This document shows, one piece after another, positions 1-10,936 of a DNA stretch of 64,000 nt. This DNA comes from Anoplopoma fimbria (taxonomy: Eukaryota; Chordata; Actinopteri; Perciformes; Anoplopomatidae): the NCBI RefSeq assembly GCF_027596085.1, contig NC_072457.1:30177398-30241397 (forward strand). The letters are read 5' to 3'. Below the pieces are notes generated by a model. That model worked only from the letters and a program-made list of their open reading frames with translations. It made no database searches and had not been told where the DNA came from. A program made the position numbers and the translations under genes. The first letter of the stretch is position 1. Each line of letters begins with the position of its first letter.

Positions 1-268
1 AACATGAAATGAAAAACAGGATTATGCTTTTCAGATCGTGTAATCCAGGTGCACTCTTGAACTCTGAACTCTTGAATGTCTGACCACTTTCCTGAGTGAT
101 TGATTTTATAATTTCTGATATATCTGTTTTAAATGACCACATTTGTCTGGTTCCATCACCCTCAATCAGACACACACTGAGGCTGAGGTGTAATGTAGGC
201 CACAGCAGTGGCAGTACAATAGAGGTAGTTGTAATTTGGAGAGAATATTAGAGAGAGAAGATCTAGAA

Positions 269-689
269 CAGGGGTCTTCAACGTTTGTCAGGCCAAGGAC
301 CCCCAAACTGATAGAGAGATGGAACCTGACAGATCCAACATGTAACATGCGACCTCGTGATTGGCTCAGCAGCAATAGGGGCAGGGCCTCTTCTTTGAGA
401 GACACATCCAAACTAGTCTCACTGTGAGTGAACCGGTGGAGTGAGCTCCTGTGTGTCGCTGAATGTGTGCATTTCTGACTGAAAGAGAACATCTTCTGCC
501 TCCATTTATCCATTCCTACAATATGTTGGATTCATGTTAATGTGTATTTAAAGACATTTAAATTTGCGGGAAAAAATGGGGCGAAAAAAACATTTTAAAA
601 ATATGAAAAATTGTCTAATCAACCAAAAATTGCACGACCCCCCTGCAGTACCTCACATTCAGCGACAAACCCCCTGTTGAAGACCTCTG
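269..689. mobile_element. hAT-type MITE (421 bp) with 8-bp target-site duplication
   Basis: The element begins CAGGGGTCTTCAAC and ends GTTGAAGACCTCTG, which are inverted repeats with one mismatch. It is flanked on both sides by the 8-bp direct repeat ATCTAGAA (261-268 and 690-697). An 8-bp duplication and CAGRGGTC-type ends are the signature of hAT (Charlie-like) transposons. There is no transposase frame, so it is non-autonomous. The duplicated locus near 13311-13325 reads straight through without the element, giving an empty site. Confidence 0.85.
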
Positions 690-1437
690 ATCTAGAATAT
701 AAAGAGAGCAGGATTAACCGGACCAGACTGAATAACAATGCTCCATTTTCCTCTCAGCCGTTCAGTACAGATTATGTTTATGTCTCTTTGCTTTGGGACT
801 ATCTCTCTTTCTCCCCTTCTGCTTCATCTATTTCATATGAAGTTGGCAGAATAAACTAAAAGTTATAAAGAACCAGGAACGGGAAAAAAAGAAGAAGTAG
901 GGGAGAATTTAGGAAGAAAAAGTGTCACCACATGCATGCATAGGAATTTTCCTACAGTGATATGTTAAAAATTAGGGGATTTGAGAGGATCTTCTAAAGG
1001 ACTGTACAATAATAATTATTATTATGCTTGTTTTCTCTTTGCTGAAGGAGAGGATAGTCTGAGGGCCGTTTCTTTGTTTTGTAAAACATATTGTTCACCT
1101 TCCTTCTCAATTCAATATCGTTTTTACAGTCCCTAAATTATTCTGTGATGAGTGGATGTAGGGGCAAGGATGAAGCCATCTGACTTATACAAAACAACTG
1201 AATAGTCTTAACATTTATTGGTGCTTTAAAAAACAGTTGTTACAGAAATAAGGAAAGAATGAAAGAGAGAGTGGGTGGAGGGAGGGTTGGTAAGTATTGC
1301 TTTAAAGGGTTTAATGCGCTGCTACAGCTCTTATAACTGACAGATGCTGACTATAGAATTAAATCTTGTTGCATGTCAGTGATTTTCTTTTAAACACAAT
1401 ACACTTAAGTATAGACTCATGCAAACACACATACAAA

Positions 1438-1439
<2 letters not shown>

Positions 1440-1478
<39 letters not shown>

Positions 1479-1527
1479 TGCATGTATGTGTCCTATGAAT
1501 ATATAATTATATATATATATATATATA
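1440..1527. repeat. (TA)n microsatellites
   Basis: Two runs of alternating T and A (about 1444-1475 and 1500-1527) are separated by a GCATGCATGTATG stretch. The equivalent place in the right duplication copy (about 13960-14010) has a shorter, differently interrupted run. Confidence 0.9.
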
Positions 1528-1680
1528 ACAAAACTGTATGTATATTACAATGTATCAACAGATTTATAAAGTTTAGCTCATAATCTGTTTGCTCCTTATA
1601 TGTTTACTTTGTTCAAATCTGTGTGTGTATGTTTTCATGCAGTGCATGCATGTATGTGTCCTGCATGAATCATATTGATG

Positions 1681-1912
1681 GGGCGGCTGTGGCAGATGAG
1701 GTAGAGCGCTTGTCCTGTAACCACAAGGTTGGTGGTTCAAACCCCTCTACCAGCAACATGCCGAGGTGTCCTTGAGCATTGACACCTAACCCCAAGTTGC
1801 TCCCCGCGCTTCATTGCAGCCCACTGCTCCTCCGGGATGGGTTAAATGCAGAGAAATAATTTCCCCATTGTGGGACTAATAAAGGATTAATTATTATTAT
1901 TATTATTATTAT
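1681..1912 (+). mobile_element. tRNA-derived SINE
   Basis: The 5' part resembles a tRNA gene: an A-box-like stretch (TGGCAGATGAGGTAGAGC) and a B box GGTTCAAACCC at 1734-1744. The body continues through GTTGCTCCCCGCGCTTCATT and ends with TAATAAAGGATTA followed by (ATT)n. This is a common teleost SINE architecture whose 3' tail is shared with a LINE. The homologous site near 14050 in the right duplication copy lacks it, so it inserted into one copy only. Confidence 0.85.
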
Positions 1913-2344
1913 TAATTAAATATATCAAACAAAGCAGCACAACAAAACTGTGCATGTATATTACAATGTATCAACAGATTTATAAAGTTTAGCTCATAAT
2001 CTGTTTGCTCCTTATATGTTTACTTTGTTCAAATCTGCAGCAAAAAAGTATTTTAGGCATAAAGATAGGCCCACTGGAAAAAAAGGGCTATGCTACATTT
2101 ACCATATTTTGCTTTAGCTTTTAGTCAGACAGCCGACGGGGAACTGATTTGAATGAGATACTTATCTGTTCTCTTCAAAGCTTCAAAACACCCAAAACTA
2201 TCCCTTTAAGTGGAGGTTAACAATAATAATTGCAATAATAGTTAAAATAGTTTTTTCTGTCTGTAAATATAATATTTCAGTTATTGTTGATTTTCTACTG
2301 TTTTTTATTGTTACTTTTTTTTCAAATGAACCTCAATTTATAAT

Positions 2345-2492
2345 ACTTGGTTTTTTTTATTTTCATTTTTTACTTTTATCTTGTCTTTCTTCTATTATGT
2401 CTCTTGTGTGCACTTTACTCTATGCTGCTGTAAGCTTGCAAATTTCCCCGCTGCGGGACTAATAAAGGATTATCTTATCTTATCTTATGTTA
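2345..2492 (+). mobile_element. LINE/SINE 3'-tail fragment
   Basis: The end reads TTTCCCCGCTGCGGGACTAA TAAAGGATTATC followed by a TTATC repeat. It has the same type of terminal hairpin and tail as the SINE at 1681-1912 (CCCCATTGTGGGACTAATAAAGGATTA). It is a 5'-truncated retroposon end with no coding part. Confidence 0.6.
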
Positions 2493-2870
2493 GAAGAAAT
2501 ATATAATACAAACACACTGATAAAATATCACTTAAGGTAAGTGAAAAAAAATCTACTTATTCCTGTAAATGTTAGTATTATACTTACCCTTGGGTTTCAA
2601 AGCAAGACCAAGATTTTTGTGCTTTCAAGTTTGTTATTATAATTCCAATACAAAGGATGCTTCTAACCGTCTGATTATATAGCTGCAAATGCATGCTGCG
2701 ACATGTTCCAAAATAAGTGGGTGTGAACTTGGAGAGTATGATTCTTAAATTTGTACTTACCTTTTGGTTTACTGGTGCATTCCCCACCAGTGATTCATGA
2801 GTGTCCTTGTAATTAAATAATCATGTGGCTTAATTTGATCTACCGATGCATGAGAACTGATTTCTAACTT

Positions 2871-3158
2871 TATTCTGTGTGGCTGTAGCAACACGCCTTG
2901 TGCAACAGCACAAAGGATATAATCCTGCAGGCTTAATATTAATCTTCTTATTCTCCTTCTTCCATACAAAAGTTTGCCGCGTATCTCCTCCCACAGCGTT
3001 GCACGCACATACATCAAAATACATTAAAACGTGCGGCCTAATCGGGAATCGTGTGCTATGAGTTTTCTCAGAGATTCGCCCAGTGGTTTCCACGGGAACC
3101 GGGAAAATCGGTGAGAACTTCCATATTTTCAGCAATGCTCTGTGACTGATTACAGCTT
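2871..3158. other. Unique spacer between duplication and LINE
   Basis: Similarity to the right duplication copy fades at about 2870. I see no gene, RNA or recognisable repeat here before the LINE begins. Confidence 0.4.
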
Positions 3159-3184
3159 TCAGCATTCCAACGCATTTTCTGCAG

Positions 3185-5880
3185 AGTCCAGGTCGGGGGA
3201 GATGACCAGAGCCTGGATGAGCACCTGCACCGTCTCGTCAGTGAGGAAGGGGCGAATCCTCCTGATGTTGTAGAGGAGGAATCTGCAGGAGCGATTCCTC
3301 ACAGTCCGAGTTGGCGTCACCACGGCGTCATCAATGGTGATGGACAGGTCTCGGTGCGGGCAACCCTTCCCCGGGAGGAACAGTAGCTCGGTTTTGTCCA
3401 GGTTGAGCTTCAGGTGGTGTGTCGCCATCCACCTCGAGATGTCAGCCAAGCACGCAGCAATGCGTGCCTCCACTTGGGTGTCACCGGGAGGAAATGACAA
3501 GACCAGCTGGGTGTCATCGGCATAACAATGGTAGGAGAAGTCATGCGAGCGAATAACAGAACCCAGAGATGATGTGTAGAGCGAGAAGAGAAGGGGGCCC
3601 AAAACTGAACCTTGTGGAACCCCCGTAGTCAGCATGCGTGGTTCCGACACGGCCCCCCTCCATGTCACCTGGTAGGATCGGCCTGTCAGGTAGGATGCAA
3701 ACAGGGAGAGTGCAGAGCCTGAGACGCCCATCCCCTCGAGGGTGGAGAGGAGGATCTGGTGGTTCACCGTGTCAAACGCCGCTGACAGGTCCAGGAGAAT
3801 CAGGACAGAGGAGAGAGAGTTCGCTCTCGTGGCGTGAGCGACTCTGTCACCGCAAGGAGGGCCGTCTCTGACGAGTGACCCACCTTGAACCCGGACTGGT
3901 GGGGGTCCAAGAGGTTGTTCTGGTGGAGGTAGGAAGACAGTTGTTTAGAGACAGCGCGTTCAAGTGTTTTGGATAGAAAGGGTAGAAGAGAAACCGGTCT
4001 GAAGTTCTTGACATCAGAGGGGTCAAGTGATGTTTTTTTCAGAAGGGGGGTGACTCTGGCAGTCTTGAAAGCCGAGGGAAAGCATCCCGAGACGAGAGAT
4101 GTGTTGATGAGGTGGGTGAGGAAAGGAAGGAGTTCAGTGGCAATAGACTGAAGAAGAGGGGAGGGGATCGGGTCAAGGGAGCACGTGGTGGGGCGGTTAG
4201 ATGTAACAAGGTCGAGGACCTCGTTAGGGGAGAGGGGAGAAAAATAGGGTAAGATGGGGTGTGGAGAGGGAAGGGGGAGCTGAGGGGGAAGAGCTGGAGA
4301 GGGTAGAGAGGGAGAGGGTGGACAGGGAGGGGGGCTGGAGAAGGAGGATCTGATATCGTTTACCTTCTTGTCAAAGAAGTTGGCGAAATCATCAGGGAGA
4401 AGGGAGGAAGTAGGAGGAGGGGGTGGGGGTTGGAGGAGTGAAGAGAAAGTTTCAAAGAGTTTTTTAGGATTGGAAGCAGAGGTTAGGATTTTAGAGCGGA
4501 AAAAAGCCGCTTTAGCAGTAGCTAGAGAGGAGGAAAAAGTGGAAAGAAGAGATTGGAAGTTAAGAAGGTCCTCCGGGAGTTTGCCTGTTCTCCATTTACG
4601 CTCAGCCGCTCTTAGGCTCCGTCTATCAGTACGCACTGAGTCCGACAGCCATGGGGCAGGAGGAGTTGGGCGTGCAGGCCTGGAGGTGAAGGGACAGAGG
4701 TTGTCCAAAGAAGAGGAAAGGGTGGAGAGGAGAAGATCAGTAGCAGTATCGGGGGATAGGAGAGAGAAGGATTCAGGGTCAGGGAGGGCAGAGGTAACGG
4801 AAGAGGAAAGATCAGCGGGGAGAGGGAGCGGAGGTGACTACGGGTAGAAACCATGTGGGTAGGTGGAGGAAGTAAGGGGGAGAGGAGAGGGAGAGGGAGT
4901 AGGACATGAAGTAGTGGTCCGAGAGCTGGAGGGGAGTGACAGAGAGGTTAGCAGTAGAACAGTGTCTAGTGAAGATAAGATCCAGCTGGTTGCCGGCCTT
5001 GTGGGTAGGAGGAGAGGGAGAGCGATAGATGTCAAAGGAGGAGAGGAAGGAAAGCAGTGGTTCTAACTTATCAGTCTGGATGTTGAAGTCGCCGAGCATG
5101 ATGAGTGCGGAGCCATCGCCATGGAAGTGCGAGACTAGTGTGTCAAGCTCCTCCAGGAACTCACCAAGAGGGCCTGGTGGGCGGTACACAACAGCAATGG
5201 TGAGCTTGACTGGATAAGTGACAGTAACAGCATGAAATTCAAAAGAGGAAGGGGAGAACTGTGGAACAGAGACAAGAGAGTATTTCCATTTTGGGGAAAT
5301 TAGCAGGCCAGTGCCACCACCTCGCCTCGCAGCTCTGGGAGTGTGAGAGAAGAGTTCACATCTGACAGAGCTGCGGGTGTGGTGGTGTTTTCTGGTGTGA
5401 TCCAGGTCTCAGTTAGAGCAAGAAAGTTGAGGGAGAGCAAGGATGCGTAGCCTGAGATGAACTCAGCTTTCGGCACTGCCGACTGGCAGTTCCAAAGCCC
5501 CCCCGACACCACTTGCTCACCATGGGCTGAGAGAGTGGGATAGATGAGGTTAGTGGGGTCACGGCACCTGGGAGTGACCCACTGTCTACGTGACCGCCGG
5601 ACAGAGGAACAGACAGAAATAGGATGCAGACACATGGTAGTCAATATAAACAAATTACTGACCCGTACAAGTCCACGCTGGCGAAAGTCTTTGCCTTTGT
5701 TCGCCCTAGCCTTTCAGTCTGGCTTGAAAAAGTCGCCCTGTTGCCTTTGTTCGCCCTAGCCTTCGTTTGCCTGACGCTTCCAGCCACCAGCAGTGGTTAA
5801 GGACCTACCTACTGATTGCTCATTGTCTGCCAGGAGTGTAAGCCACTCCCCCTAGCAGTTAAGAGGACAATTGACCTATT
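3185..5880 (-). mobile_element. L2-type LINE, 3'-truncated, degenerate ORF2
   Basis: On the minus strand the element runs from a 5' leader (about 5880-5650, with a doubled TGCCTTTGTTCGCCCTAGCC motif) into an ORF2 broken into several frames. The APE endonuclease is visible as LNFLALTETWI (near 5420), LGDFNIQTD (about 5090) and LSDHY (near 4920). The reverse transcriptase follows: NFRPVSLLPFLSKTLERA near 4000, TTGVPQGSVLGPLLFSLY near 3610 and the catalytic YADDTQ near 3520. The frame is interrupted between these blocks and near 3820. The coding match stops at LIQALVIS near 3200, and the downstream LHWLPV-type region and 3' UTR are missing. The domain order is that of the L2/CR1 group. It is not intact. 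Confidence 0.9.
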
Positions 5881-5887
5881 GAAGCTA

Positions 5888-6262
5888 AAGCACACCTCTA
5901 CACTGTGGTGTAGTGGTTAGCACTGTCGCCTCACAGCAAGAGGGGCCCGGGTTCAATTCCCGGGCTGGACAACCTTCTGTGTGGAGTTTGCATGTTCTCC
6001 CCGTGTCAGCGTGGGTTCTCTCTGGGTTCTCCGGCTTCCTCCCACAGTCCAAAGACATGCAGCTTAGGTTAATTGATGACTCTAAATTGCCCGTAGGTGT
6101 GAATGTGAGCGTGAATGGTTGTTTGTCTCTATGTGTCAGCCCTGTGATAGGCTGGCGACCTGTCCAGGTGAACCCTGTCCAGGTGAACCCTGGGATCGGC
6201 TCCAGCACCTCCGCGACCCTTAACTGGATAAGCGGTTACGGAAGATGGATGGATGGAAGTTT
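5888..6262 (+). mobile_element. tRNA-derived SINE with (GGAT)n tail
   Basis: It starts with a tRNA-like promoter: an A-box region GTGGTGTAGTGGTTAGCAC and a B box GGGTTCAATTCCC near 5950. It continues with the highly recognisable teleost body (TTTGCATGTTCTCCCCGTGT, then CCTCCCACAGTCCAAAGACA) and ends GGATAAGCGGTTACGGAAGA plus (TGGA)n. The tail resembles that of RTE-type LINEs, which would mobilise it. A 14-bp internal doubling (GTCCAGGTGAACCC twice near 6160-6190) is an oddity of this copy. Confidence 0.9.
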
Positions 6263-6589
6263 GTGAATGTCAGATAAAGAATATGTAGGGATCATCGTAT
6301 ATGTGTGTTGGCAGATGTGTGTGTGTGTTTGTGTATGACGGTGTGCATGTTTATTGTGGATGGTGGACAGGCAAAAAGAGGTGACAAATAGAATCCAAAT
6401 CATGTAAAAGTCAGCGGTTTGTTTTTTTATTGAGCTGGATCATTTTTCCGTTGACATGTGTTCCATTATTAGATATTTCCAAAGTGTTACACTGATTTTG
6501 TGCCTTGATTTTCAGTTCATGAGGATATTTTATTTCTGATGATTATATGAAGAGTATTATACTGGATGCATGGTTTAGGTTTATGTTGG
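6263..6589. other. Intergenic, no feature seen
   Basis: AT-rich sequence with a short TG-rich patch near 6300-6340. I find no coding signal or clear repeat boundary. Confidence 0.4.
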
Positions 6590-7050
6590 CTATGTCTCTA
6601 ATTAAGCAGAGGGGAGGGAAGAGTGTGATGTGGCAGCCCAAAAGGATTGTTGGATATGTCCCGCCAGAATTGCTTAATAGGTGATCAATCCCATGTGACA
6701 TGCATATAGGTGTCCGTGGTGTTTTGTGTCTGTTAAACCCATCTAAACATTATTTCTCTTTATAGTGTATATGAATTACATAATATTGAATGAGCTTTAT
6801 GTTTGTGTTGGTGGAAAAAGAGAAGATGTTTTTGCAGATTTGAGTCCAGAAGTCGGCACTGGGGATGATCTGTAGGTCTTGTTCCCAACTTTTTTAAAGG
6901 AGGGATATTGATGGTCATACGAGGAGATTATCTTGTAGATTTCGATTAGTAGTTTTTTTCTTATTGATGTTGAACATGTCTAATGTTAGTCGAGGGAGAT
7001 CTGAGGTAAATTATATAATGTAGATTTTGGTCTAAATAAAGGATTGAATC
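6590..7050 (-). mobile_element. L1-type LINE ORF2 C-terminal fragment
   Basis: Read on the minus strand with frame changes and stops, the peptides WEQDLQIIPSADFW, TNIKLIQYYVIHI and TYMHVTWD-SPIKQFWRDIS appear in the order found near the C-terminus of fish L1-like ORF2 proteins (the region ending in a W-x-C-P-x-x-FW type motif). Several stops and a frameshift show that it is dead. No poly-A tail or target duplication was identified. Confidence 0.6.
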
Positions 7051-8430
7051 TGAAGAAATTCTAAGTAGTGATTCTCCCAAATGCCGTGTTTAGATTAATA
7101 CTTGTGTGTAGACGCAAAGTATCATCATGGAAACTACAGCCCAGTCTATGAAGTGTCAGGGGAGCTAGTTCATACAAGTCCAGGAGACAATGACATGTCA
7201 CAGATATCATATTTCAGTCTACGGTCAGTTACTACTGTCTCATTCTTGTGTACCATTTCCCAATGCCTTTCTATTGCCCTGAATTTGAATTTCAGGCAAT
7301 TGATTCCATATTAACACGCTCCTTCACTCATCAGATATCTTGTCAGTTTAAAGGGCGGAGCACGGGGAGGTATGTCTGTGAGTGTGTGTGGCAGGGATTC
7401 AATTGTGGTATCTCCATAACAGGAGAGTTGTAGAAAGTTACCCAACTGGAGGAATGACTGTCTGTGACAGTAAGACAAAGACAAACAGAACAGAGCAGGA
7501 ATTTAATATGAAACGTTTAACTCTCTCTCTCCTAACATCCGTTGCAGACCTACTTTTTTCGATGCTGTCCTAATACTCCCACAGTAGGTATTTTTCTATT
7601 ATATTTCATTCACAGTTCAGTTTCATATCATGTCATTTAAACACAGAGACATTGTACTCAATCATATGGGGTGCTTATTTTGTGCTAGTAGGGTTGGTGA
7701 TTTATTTTATCCCTAAAGCTCTACAACATAAACAGCTCTATGTTGGTTCTTTTATGTAGCTGGAGTAGATTCTGTTACTGTCTCTTATCATTATCTATCA
7801 CGCTCAGTGCAGCAGTAATCTGTGGATATCTAACATAAGGAATTCACCATAACATTGGATGTGGGGTTTACTGGCTACAATATCATATAATTGTTAGATT
7901 TGTGTCTCAACTCTTTGGCCAGTGTATCACCAGGTACATCTACCTGAATGTATACAGTCTAATATCCTTCATTAAGGTTATATGGTATAGATTTTTTGTT
8001 GAAACTGTTTAAGAGAGGTCTTGATTCATCTTTATGTATTTTCTGGCTGCATACTGAGATTTGTTTTTAATATTTAGTCCACCTCATTAATGTCAATTTG
8101 GGTCGAGTAAATATTAGCTGGGTGTGCCGTATAAAATGAAAGTTGATTGTCTATATTAAATGTCAAAATCAACCAAACAGCAGAGCAGCTCTTAAGGAAT
8201 GGGTACAGTGTCACACAAAAGTAAAGATAGACAACTGCAATTTTTATACCAACTACATGAACGCGCACTGCTACAAGCAAAAACCCTGAGCCTAAACACA
8301 ACTCTGTGTTAAGGAAAATTGAATCACCGAAATAATACCCACAGAGCTTGTCAGTCTTTTGCACGATTCACCAGCTTGCTGTTGTACTGTATGTTCAGTG
8401 TTTCCAAGAAGCACGTTCTTCTCATATTAT
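7051..8430. other. Intergenic, no gene recognised
   Basis: The short open frames here have no recognisable motifs and no splice context. Composition is AT-rich throughout. I see no RNA gene or repeat end that I can name. Confidence 0.35.
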
Positions 8431-8454
8431 GGTTATTTAAGTCTAAATTTGTCA

Positions 8455-8920
8455 ATTTAAAGGCAGATGTCACAACAACACATTCACAACTTCATTCTCA
8501 ACCCAGTGACCCAAAACAATCCTGTCATTGTACGTTTTGTACGTTTCTGCAAATCCATTTCATGAATATGTTCATATCAGCCTCGTCCCAGACTTGCAAA
8601 AACGCAAAATGGTATGTGGTCAGTTTAGGCAACAAAACTACTTGGTTAAGGTTAGAAAAAGGATTTTGGTTTGTGATTTAATTATAATGTAACAACATAA
8701 CGCAACAACATAAAGTCACAACGTAAGGCAGCAATAAACAGTGTAACAAGGGCAAATAAATCACAACGGCACTTAGCGGACATAACCCTTACAACAGCTA
8801 ACGTTTATTTTTCATTTCATATGGGACACGAACAGCATCCCTCTATGTGAAAGTCCTGTGTTGCCCTTAGTAGACTTTCTCACTTGTCATACTCCTATAT
8901 CCATGGATAATTATAACACG
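8455..8920. repeat. Dispersed teleost repeat (unclassified)
   Basis: It contains the phrase GTCAGTTTAGGCAACAAAAC TACTTGGTTAAGG and TTCATATGGGACACGAACAG, which recur widely in fish genomes. A diverged relative of its later part (ACATGGGACATGAGCAGC...) lies at about 28455-28560 in this window. Class and ends are not determined. Confidence 0.5.
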
Positions 8921-9135
8921 TAACTTTCGATTGCTAACAATTGCTCAATATATTCCGTCAATTGTTCTGCTTGTCACTCATTGCACAGCGTCACTTTTTA
9001 GTAAAATAGTCGGCATTCAACATAGCCGTGGTTTGCAGAATTGACAATGGCAAAAACAAAATCCTGACCACTGGCCCGCAAGTCTTTAGTTAAGCAAAAA
9101 CATTTTTTGTACCACTGTATGGTTTTGTGACCATA

Positions 9136-9312
9136 CAGTACCAGTTAAAAGTTTGGACACACCTTCTCATTCAATGGTTTTTCTATATTTTTTTCTACAT
9201 TGTAGATTAATATTGAAGACATCCAAACTATGAAGGAACACATATGGAATTATGTGGTAAACAAACAAATGCTCAACAAACCAGAATATGTTTTATATTT
9301 TAGATTCTTCAA
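9136..9312. mobile_element. Tc1/mariner-type MITE, one end missing
   Basis: It starts at a TA with CAGTACCAGTTAAAAGTTTG and matches the complete element at 16039-16266, in the opposite orientation. The second terminal repeat is absent: the sequence changes to a LINE fragment at about 9313. A short non-autonomous element with no coding capacity. Confidence 0.85.
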
Positions 9313-9560
9313 CAAAGAAGAATCGCCCCGAGGCAGCAGAGCCAAGTGGTCGGGCGGGGGTGTAGGGCTTGACCAAGGCCTGGAGATAGGAAGGAGCTGT
9401 TCCTTTCACTGCCCTGTAGGCTAGCACCAGAGTCTTAAACTGGATGTGAGCTCTTACAGGGAGCCAGTGTAGAGAACGGAGAAGGGAAGTTGTGTGAGAG
9501 AACTTGGGGCGATTGAACACCAGACGTGCTGCAGCTTTCTGGACCTCTCAAAGCAGTTCC
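9313..9560 (-). mobile_element. L2-type LINE ORF2 C-terminal fragment
   Basis: The minus strand encodes AAARLVFNRPKFSHTTSLL, then LRSLHWLPVRAHIQFKTL, VLAYRAVKGTAPSYLQALV and PARPLGSAASGRF. This is the part of L2-type ORF2 that follows the reverse transcriptase. It corresponds to the region missing from the LINE at 3185-5880. It is truncated at both ends and abuts the MITE at 9312. Confidence 0.85.
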
Positions 9561-10920
9561 TGATTAAAGGGACAGCAGAACAACAGAGCATCAAACACTT
9601 CCTGATTAGAAGAATGTCAGAACAGCAGAATCAACAGAATCAGACACTAACCCTTTTTTAAGCAGGCTTGGTACAGTTTAAGATCAATTTTAAGAAAGCA
9701 AAAAACAATATACTTAGTCTATCCTAGCAGAATCAAGTAGTTCAGTATCCCTCCAGAAGTCAAAATACACAAAATACAAAATACACCTCAGTATGAGGGG
9801 ATGTGACTAAGTATGGGACCATGGCTGTATGAAGGAATACAATGGCAACACTTAAATCATTTTATTCTAAAGTATTTAGTAATATGATGTTATTTCTTGA
9901 ATGATACTCCAAATTGTACATCATATGACCGTAATGAGTTACTAAACTATACACTGTTTTGACACAACCATATCACCTGAATTTACAACTGAGAAGAACA
10001 CTGGGTAAGAGAAGGGTAAATCTAAATAAGTCAAATTCCCTATCATGTCACAACATTTGAGAGGTTAGACAATATAATGTAACACTAGCAGAGAACAGTA
10101 GGGTATAGTTCAATTTCTTTACATTATATTTATTTCATTCTTAAGGTTGAGGTTGAAAAACAGCACCTTAGCGAATAAGGTTTGACTACCTGTAATACTT
10201 TCACTTTCAATTAACTCATGTAGGTAGTTTCATGGTTATCTCACTAAAAAGGAGATTGGCAAGCAAGCGTAGTTGCCCAAGAGCTGGTATGTGGTTAGCC
10301 CACAGGAACAGGACAAGACATGTTGTTTGAAACAAAGGGACAGTGTGTTGTGTGAGACTCTGGTGCAAACCTACCACGTAGTAAGTGAAGCATATTTTCC
10401 TAGAATTTCTCAATTGTATATATAGCCCAATTGTGTTCGTGTGTCATGCAACTTGAAAGGCTGTAGCACAAGATGTAAATATATGATACATGGAATATCC
10501 TGGCACTATATCTTTCTTGCTCTTGTTATTATAATTATATATATATATATATATATATAATCTTTTATTAAGTTTCCTCTGCAGTTGAATAGATTTGTAA
10601 TTGATCAATTAAGAAAAAAAAGCGATACGATTATAGTACGCTCATTTTATTAAGTCACTGTTGTATATGAGGAAGGGGAGTGTCTATTTATCAGCTGTCT
10701 ACAGGAAAATGTTGTCTATTGTTCATATCAACGCCATCAGCAGCACCATCACTGTTCTGGTATATCTTTTTCACTGTAGACAACTAGGAAGATGTACATC
10801 AGCTACATGTAACGTCTTTAGCTTTCAACCAAGAACAACAAGTGTGCATCAGAACCTCCGAACCCTGACTCTGATTTTAATCAGCTCTCTATTAGCTTCT
10901 TGTAACTGTTTTTCTTTTCT
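9561..10920. other. 5' flank / intron of the ptgdr2-like gene
   Basis: No coding exon is recognisable. A (TA)n run lies at about 10535-10560. A pyrimidine-rich tract (10905-10927, TTTCTTTTCTTTCTTTC) precedes the AG at 10928-10929 and looks like the splice acceptor of the coding exon. Non-coding first exon(s) and the promoter should lie in or upstream of this stretch, but I cannot place them. Confidence 0.45.
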
Positions 10921-10936
10921 TTCTTTCAGAGCACCA

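Larger units (their letters stand above)
1..2870. repeat. Left copy of a direct segmental duplication
   Basis: This stretch aligns in the same orientation with about 13035-14705. Shared blocks include the start (ATGAAATGAAAAACAGGATT at 4 and 13037), the stretch ending near 1190 (13550), the block at 2575-2700 (14335-14470) and the block at 2780-2855 (14610-14695). The left copy has extra DNA relative to the right: a hAT-type MITE (269-689), a SINE (about 1681-1912), additional sequence at about 800-1065 and an internal ~95-bp duplication (about 1528-1622 repeated at 1941-2037). The right copy has about 170 bp (13583-13752) that the left lacks. The copy may continue beyond the left edge. I see no gene inside it. 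Confidence 0.85.

Noticed and set aside
4368..4847. Plus-strand 159-residue Glu/Arg-rich frame
   Set aside because: It is the antisense of the L2 LINE ORF2 linker between endonuclease and reverse transcriptase.
10661..10936. Extended N-terminus of the ptgdr2-like receptor starting at 10661
   Set aside because: The extra 92 residues show no family similarity, and a polypyrimidine tract plus AG precedes the ATG at 10937, so this is intron read through.
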